A DNA stretch of 57,092 nt from Alphaproteobacteria bacterium (GTDB taxonomy: Bacteria > Pseudomonadota > Alphaproteobacteria > Micavibrionales > Micavibrionaceae). The notes beneath the pieces are model-generated. The model worked only from the letters and a program-made list of their open reading frames with translations. It made no database searches and was not told the DNA's origin. The stretch lies in NCBI GenBank assembly GCA_030424975.1, contig JAUHVY010000001.1, positions 1 to 57,092 of the forward strand, given 5' to 3'. Positions within the stretch are counted from its first letter, which is position 1. Each line of letters begins with the position of its first letter. Below are positions 52,996-57,092 of the stretch, one piece after another. Made by a program: the position numbers and the translations under genes.

Positions 52996-54498
52996 ATGCA
53001 AAAGGATAAAATTTTTCAGAATCTCGGGCTTGGAAAAGATGTTCTGGAGGGCGGAAACCTTGATGTTTATTCGCCGATTGATGGCGCGAAAATAGCCACC
53101 GTAAAAACGGATACGCCGCAAGAGGCAAAAGACAAAATCGCAAAATCAGCCGCAGCATTTAAGGTATGGCGCACAGTGCCAGCGCCGCGCCGTGGTGAAC
53201 TTGTTCGCCTGCTGGGGGAAAAGCTGCGCCACCATAAGGAAGACCTTGGCGCATTGGTAAGCCTGGAGTGCGGGAAGATTTACCAAGAGGGGCTTGGTGA
53301 GGTACAGGAGATGATTGATATTTGCGACTTTGCCGTGGGGCTTTCGCGTCAATTATATGGCTTAACGATAGCTTCTGAACGGCCGCAGCATAAAATGCGT
53401 GAAATCTGGCAGCCGCTGGGCCCTGTGGGTATCATAAGTGCGTTCAACTTTCCCGTTGCCGTATGGTCATGGAATGCGGCGTTAGCGCTTGTCTGCGGCA
53501 ATAGCATCATTTGGAAACCGTCTGAAAAAACACCGGTGACGGCGCTTGCATGTCAGCATCTGTTTCAACAGGTTTGCAAAGAATTTGCAGATGCGCCGGA
53601 CGGTTTGTCTGAGCTTTTGATCGGGGAGCGTGATATCGGCGAAATTTTAGTAGATGATAAGCGCGTACCCCTCATTAGTGCGACAGGATCTACGGCGATG
53701 GGGCGCGCGGTTGGTCCGCGCGTTGCACAACGTTTCGGTAAAACGATATTGGAGCTTGGCGGTAATAACGCCATCATTGTGGCGCCAAGCGCTGATTTGA
53801 ACCTCGCATTTCAGGGCATCGTGTTTGGTTCGGTCGGAACATGCGGCCAACGATGCACGACAACCCGCCGTTTATTTGTGCATGAGGATGTCTATGACGC
53901 ATTGGTCCCGCGCCTGAAAACGGCCTATGCGGGGCTGTCTATTGGTGATCCGCTTGATCCGAAAACGCTTGTCGGACCATTGATTGATGAGCAATCTTAT
54001 CTGGCGATGGAAGATGCGCTGAACCATGCGAAGATGGAGGGCGGAGAGATTTTCGGAGGTGGCCGTATCTTGGCTGAACAATATCCAAACGGATATTTCG
54101 TGAAGCCCGCGATTGTTGAAATGCCGCAAGGATCAAATGTGCGCGAAGAAACATTCGCACCGATCCTGTATGTTTTTAAGTATAGCGATTTGGATGATGC
54201 AATCGCGCGTCAAAATGATGTGCCGCAGGGGCTGTCATCATCGATCTTTACACGTGATATTCAAGAAGCCGAGATCTTCACGAGCGAAGCGGGGAGTGAT
54301 TGCGGTATTGCAAATGTGAATATCGGAACGTCGGGCGCGGAAATCGGCGGTGCGTTCGGCGGTGAAAAGGAAACAGGCGGTGGCCGCGAAAGTGGTTCTG
54401 ATAGCTGGAAAGCCTATATGCGCCGCATGACATCAACGGTGAATTACTCCTCCGAACTCCCCTTGGCGCAGGGCATAAGTTTTGATGCGCAAGGATAA
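52996..54498 (+). CDS. ALDH7 family aldehyde dehydrogenase, likely 2-aminoadipate-6-semialdehyde dehydrogenase (AmaB-like)
   Basis: The start is the ATG giving MQKDKIFQNLGLG, with GGGGGAATTCC upstream; the first start in the frame lies inside the divergent gene. 500 aa. FNFPVAVWSWNAALALVCGNSIIWKPSEKTP, ELGGNNAII and the catalytic cysteine in GTCGQRCTTTRR are present. ALDH7 enzymes (antiquitin, AmaB) oxidise 2-aminoadipate semialdehyde in lysine degradation. Divergent from the DUF1338 gene with a 76-bp shared region. Confidence 0.92.
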   Translation: MQKDKIFQNLGLGKDVLEGGNLDVYSPIDGAKIATVKTDTPQEAKDKIAKSAAAFKVWRTVPAPRRGELVRLLGEKLRHHKEDLGALVSLECGKIYQEGLGEVQEMIDICDFAVGLSRQLYGLTIASERPQHKMREIWQPLGPVGIISAFNFPVAVWSWNAALALVCGNSIIWKPSEKTPVTALACQHLFQQVCKEFADAPDGLSELLIGERDIGEILVDDKRVPLISATGSTAMGRAVGPRVAQRFGKTILELGGNNAIIVAPSADLNLAFQGIVFGSVGTCGQRCTTTRRLFVHEDVYDALVPRLKTAYAGLSIGDPLDPKTLVGPLIDEQSYLAMEDALNHAKMEGGEIFGGGRILAEQYPNGYFVKPAIVEMPQGSNVREETFAPILYVFKYSDLDDAIARQNDVPQGLSSSIFTRDIQEAEIFTSEAGSDCGIANVNIGTSGAEIGGAFGGEKETGGGRESGSDSWKAYMRRMTSTVNYSSELPLAQGISFDAQG

Positions 54499-54523
54499 AT
54501 GAGGGACGTAACTTTATAATGCA

Positions 54524-54553
54524 AAAAATGCGCTTGGTAAGGAGCGCATTTTT
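54524..54553 (+). terminator. Intrinsic terminator after the ALDH7 gene
   Basis: AAAAATGCGCT (54524-54534) and AGCGCATTTTT (54543-54553) are perfectly complementary over 11 bp with an 8-nt loop. Confidence 0.82.
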
Positions 54554-54683
54554 CGTATTTCGTCGTAAGTTATCTTTGTATTCGTAAAAACATATCTTTT
54601 TGCCTGATCCCATAATTACAGGAAAAAGCCTAATAATTCGTTAACAAACATATGACTGTATACTTAAGGCATGAAAATGCGCT

Positions 54684-54712
54684 TTGACCTGTTTCAAACC
54701 TATGCGTATGAT
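54684..54712 (+). promoter_or_regulatory. Sigma-70-type promoter for the peroxiredoxin-like gene
   Basis: TTGACC (54684-54689) and TATGAT (54707-54712) are separated by 17 bp, 27 bp before the start codon. Confidence 0.68.
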
Positions 54713-54738
54713 CGGCTGTATATAAAAGGGAGATTTTC

Positions 54739-55467
54739 ATGTTTCGTTTGGTTTTCAAAGTTGTTTTAGTATTGGTCGCAGTAGGTGCAGCGGCACAGAT
54801 GCTGTATGCATCGGATACGGTCGAAACCGCGATTGAACAAGCCGCAGATCAAGATGGGCTGACCAATGAAGAGGGGGCACCGCCTATTGAAACTGAGCAT
54901 GTCGGCAATATTAAGGTTGGTGATATTGCGCCTGATTTCACATTGCCGAATGTTGATGGCGCACCGCGTAATTTATACAAATTATTAGAGCAGGGGCCGA
55001 TTGTCCTGAGCTTTTATCGTGGTGGTTGGTGTCCGTATTGTAATGACCAGCTTTATGCGTATCAGCAAATTTTACCTGAATTTCAGGAGCTGGGGGCTGA
55101 GCTTGTGGCCGTATCACCTGAAAAACCCGAAAGCGCAAATGACACGGCGATTAAAAACGAGCTTGTGTTCGAGGTTTTGAGTGATGAGGGAAATCAAGTG
55201 GCTCGTGCCTATGATTTGCTTTGGGAAGTGCCCGAAGAAAAAAGAGAACAGTTTTCTGAATGGTTAAAAGGTGAAACAGGTAAAACGTTGACGGAGTTTA
55301 ACGGCGTTAATAATTACGAGTTGCCGATCCCTGCGACCTTTGTGATCGCACCTGACCATACGGTTGTTTATGTGTTTCAGGACGAAGATTACAAAAAACG
55401 CGCCAAGATGGACGATATCTTAGACGCGCTTGAGAATTTAAATAAACATATGCCTGATGCGGAGTAA
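54739..55467 (+). CDS. Peroxiredoxin-like thioredoxin-fold protein (AhpC/TSA)
   Basis: 242 aa. An N-terminal hydrophobic segment (FKVVLVLVAVGAAAQML) suggests export or membrane anchoring. KVGDIAPDFTLPNVDG and FYRGGWCPYCNDQL with Cys98 and Cys101 identify an AhpC/TSA-redoxin fold; VSPEKPES and PATFVIAPDHTVVYVF follow. Probably reduces peroxides or disulfides in the periplasm. Part of its sequence recurs at 56177-56345. A Yip1-like gene follows after 5 bp. Confidence 0.9.
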   Translation: MFRLVFKVVLVLVAVGAAAQMLYASDTVETAIEQAADQDGLTNEEGAPPIETEHVGNIKVGDIAPDFTLPNVDGAPRNLYKLLEQGPIVLSFYRGGWCPYCNDQLYAYQQILPEFQELGAELVAVSPEKPESANDTAIKNELVFEVLSDEGNQVARAYDLLWEVPEEKREQFSEWLKGETGKTLTEFNGVNNYELPIPATFVIAPDHTVVYVFQDEDYKKRAKMDDILDALENLNKHMPDAE

Positions 55468-55472
55468 GGGAA

Positions 55473-56126
55473 ATGAAAAATATTTCGCAGATGCGACGAA
55501 GTAAAGCTGAGAAGGCTGAGGAATTTAATCCGTGGATACACATATTTACATATCCGCGTGAAACAATAAATATCATCGTAAAATTTACACCTGGCAGGCA
55601 TGTTTTGATGCTTTATTTTCTTATCGGAAGTGCTGTATATGTGCAGCATGCCAGTAATATGCATTTTGGTGAACGAAACACGGTTTCTTTTGGCTTTTTA
55701 TTATTTGCCGGCGGGTTTTTAGGATTGCTATTTGAGCTTTATACCGCTGCTTTGTTTAAGGTCGGACAATATTTATTTAAAGAGAAAGCACAGGCGACAA
55801 GAATGGCCATACGAGCCGCCTTTGTATGGGCGGGGTTTCCGATTGCCTGTACCCTCATCATCTTTATAATTGAGTTTTTGTTGTTCGGAAATGAGATTTT
55901 TAGCTCTCATGCCCCGAAAATAAACAGTAGCGCTCTTTACCAAGTTATTTTTTATGCCTTGGAAGGTTGCAAGGCTTTGCTCTATATCTGGAGCGCTATC
56001 CTCTTTTGTGTATTGCTTGCAGAGGTGCAGAAAATAACTGTTCTTAAAGCACTTGAACAAATTTTAAGCACTATTTTCGGAATGGCTGTTATCGTTGTTT
56101 TTTTCGCCATGCTTAGATTACGTTAA
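55473..56126 (+). CDS. Yip1-like multi-pass membrane protein
   Basis: 217 aa. NPWIHIFTYPRETINIIVKF followed by about five hydrophobic segments fits the Yip1 domain (the W-x-x-I-F/P-R-x-T motif precedes the first segment). Function in bacteria is unknown. It lies between the peroxiredoxin gene and its truncated copy and shares their transcript direction. Confidence 0.75.
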   Translation: MKNISQMRRSKAEKAEEFNPWIHIFTYPRETINIIVKFTPGRHVLMLYFLIGSAVYVQHASNMHFGERNTVSFGFLLFAGGFLGLLFELYTAALFKVGQYLFKEKAQATRMAIRAAFVWAGFPIACTLIIFIIEFLLFGNEIFSSHAPKINSSALYQVIFYALEGCKALLYIWSAILFCVLLAEVQKITVLKALEQILSTIFGMAVIVVFFAMLRLR

Positions 56127-56176
56127 GCGCGTGTTTATTATTCTTATGCTTTTAATATGCTAGCCACTCTTTTTGC

Positions 56177-56345
56177 TTATACAAATTATTAGAGCAGGGG
56201 CCGATTCCTGCGACCTTTGTGATCGCACCTGACCATACGGTTGTTTATGTGTTTCAGGACGAAGATTACAAAAAGCGCGCCAAGATGGAAGATATCTTAG
56301 ACGCGCTTGAGAATTTAAATAAACATATGCCTGATGCGGAGTAAG
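56177..56345 (+). pseudogene. Truncated, internally deleted copy of the peroxiredoxin-like gene
   Basis: Bases 56177-56206 match 54973-55002 and bases from 56207 match 55330-55470 with only a few substitutions, so the copy lacks 327 bp (109 codons) in between. The deletion joint lies at a shared GCCGAT and keeps the reading frame (GPI joined to PAT). The CxxC active site is lost, and no start codon exists: an in-frame stop lies at 56153 and no ATG follows. It is a remnant of a duplication. Confidence 0.85.
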
Positions 56346-56352
56346 CTCTATA

Positions 56353-57092
56353 TCAGGCATTTTCTTGTATCTGTTTCTTGAATTTTTGGTTCTGCACGAC
56401 TTTGCGGATAGTGTAATACCGTTTACATGCATCTCCGAGCTCTTCGTAGAGATGGTTACCGTTTTCACCGCCGGTCCCTTCCATTTCCTGATTAATAATA
56501 TGGGTTAGAGTAGTATGGTATGCGCGAATGATCTGGATAGCGAAGTCATCTAATTCTTTCAGGTTTTCAATAAATTTCATAATGATGGCTGATAGATTAC
56601 TAATCAGGTCATATTTAAAAATTATTCCGTTTACCTTGAGTTGTGTTATTGGGAAGTGGAAGTTATCAAGGGAAAGCTGTGATTTCGCCTCGTCCTGTTC
56701 CGCAATAATAATGGCGGTGTTAAGTTGGTCTGCCAAATCTTGAGCCATCGGAAGGAAGTTCACTCTTATAATTTCAAGAGTTTTTTGCCCCAACACAATG
56801 TTTTTTTCGTCTAAAGATCCTGTACCGATTTTGCGTTGCAGATCTTTATTCGGCTCTAAAATTTGGCACGACGTGTATGATTTGCCTCTCTTTTGTTCGG
56901 TAACCTCTTCATCGTCATCTCTTCTGCGGCGTGAGGGGCCCACGTAGTCGTTGGCGATTATGAATTCTCTCGGGCTGTTCACAATATGCGATATTTTCTT
57001 TGCTATATCGCTAGAAGTAAAGGGTTTTGCTATGAATTCGGTTATACCGCAATCCCTTGCCTGAGATATTTCTTCGGCAGAGCTAAAGCCCG
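56353..57092 (-). CDS. Response regulator, C-terminal part (5' end outside the window)
   Basis: The frame is open to the window edge. Its first visible residues, GFSSAEEISQARDCGITEFIAKPFTSSDIAKKI, are the last helices of a CheY-like receiver domain with the conserved Lys-Pro pair. The following ~215 residues include an arginine-rich linker (GPSRRRRDDDEEVTEQKRGK) and a helical domain I do not recognise; no HTH or enzyme motif is seen. An internal GTG start at 56982 would omit the receiver and is rejected. The phosphorylated Asp lies beyond the window. Confidence 0.78.
   Translation of the reverse strand, partial: GFSSAEEISQARDCGITEFIAKPFTSSDIAKKISHIVNSPREFIIANDYVGPSRRRRDDDEEVTEQKRGKSYTSCQILEPNKDLQRKIGTGSLDEKNIVLGQKTLEIIRVNFLPMAQDLADQLNTAIIIAEQDEAKSQLSLDNFHFPITQLKVNGIIFKYDLISNLSAIIMKFIENLKELDDFAIQIIRAYHTTLTHIINQEMEGTGGENGNHLYEELGDACKRYYTIRKVVQNQKFKKQIQENA

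Noticed and set aside
56160-56468. 102-codon minus-strand frame across the peroxiredoxin copy
   Set aside because: It reads the antisense of the duplicated fragment and of the response-regulator end; no independent evidence.
1-57092. tRNA or rRNA genes, insertion sequences, attachment sites
   Set aside because: I looked for tRNA-like cloverleaves, transposase motifs and terminal inverted repeats in the spacers and saw none; a covariance-model scan would be decisive.

Overview
The window reads as a chromosomal segment of an alphaproteobacterium with a moderate-to-low G+C content (by eye, not computed). The opening block, tuf end - rpsJ ... rplO - secY - adk - rpsM - rpsK - rpoA - rplQ, is the standard bacterial ribosomal-protein superoperon (S10, spc and alpha blocks) in alphaproteobacterial order. 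The adenylate kinase is short, rpmJ and rpsD are absent from the cluster, and cysN is fused to cysC. I cannot assign a genus. A single-chain (alpha2-type) glycyl-tRNA synthetase and strongly AT-rich intergenic regions suggest a lineage away from the well-studied high-GC groups.

Layout. 1-16.8 kb: ribosomal proteins, SecY, Adk and RpoA. The block is interrupted between rplO and secY by two related secreted HExxH proteins with their own promoter, and between rpsC and rplP by an intrinsic terminator followed by a structured leader. 16.8-21.6 kb: a DUF805 membrane protein, a membrane O-acyltransferase, panB-panC (pantothenate) and a periplasmic HtrA/Deg protease. 21.6-22.0 kb: a non-coding array of imperfect ~104-130 bp repeats made almost entirely of small hairpins followed by T-tracts. 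22.0-30.6 kb: a small unknown protein, GlyRS, a TrmN6-like methyltransferase, a lytic transglycosylase, an acyl-CoA dehydrogenase, a Cys-rich exported protein, an HTH/coiled-coil protein and a SapC-family protein. 30.8-36.4 kb: UDP-glucose dehydrogenase, then a tightly overlapping sulfate-activation operon cysD - (LprI-like secreted protein) - cysNC - cysQ. 36.5-39.8 kb: three uncharacterised proteins, two of them exported. 40.0-43.1 kb: a possible small RNA, then an ECF sigma factor whose gene overlaps that of a membrane-anchored von Willebrand (YfbK-type) protein with a cytosolic anti-sigma-like N-terminus. 43.2-46.2 kb: TypA/BipA and a fatty acid desaturase. 46.2-48.8 kb: a bufferin-like RiPP locus. 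48.8-57.1 kb: the ABC-F ATPase Uup, a DUF883/holin-like membrane pair, a divergent lysine-catabolism pair (DUF1338 oxygenase and ALDH7 dehydrogenase), a peroxiredoxin-like protein, a Yip1-like membrane protein, a rearranged fragment of the peroxiredoxin gene, and the 3' part of a response-regulator gene.

The most interesting locus is at 46.24-48.30 kb. A secreted 103-aa peptide with 11 cysteines, seven of them spaced exactly six residues apart, lies 12 bp upstream of one polypeptide joining a DUF692 (MNIO) iron enzyme domain to a DUF2063 domain. These are the parts of a bufferin-type metal-binding RiPP pathway, with the modifying enzyme and its usual separate partner apparently fused. An ECF-like promoter motif (GTAAC-N16-CGAA) precedes the precursor. 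Other unexplained items are the hairpin/T-tract repeat array at 21.67-21.96 kb, the intrinsic terminator inside the signal-peptide codons of the second HExxH protein, and the LprI-like gene coupled on both sides inside the sulfate operon. All function calls come from reading sequence and recalling family features; no database search was run.
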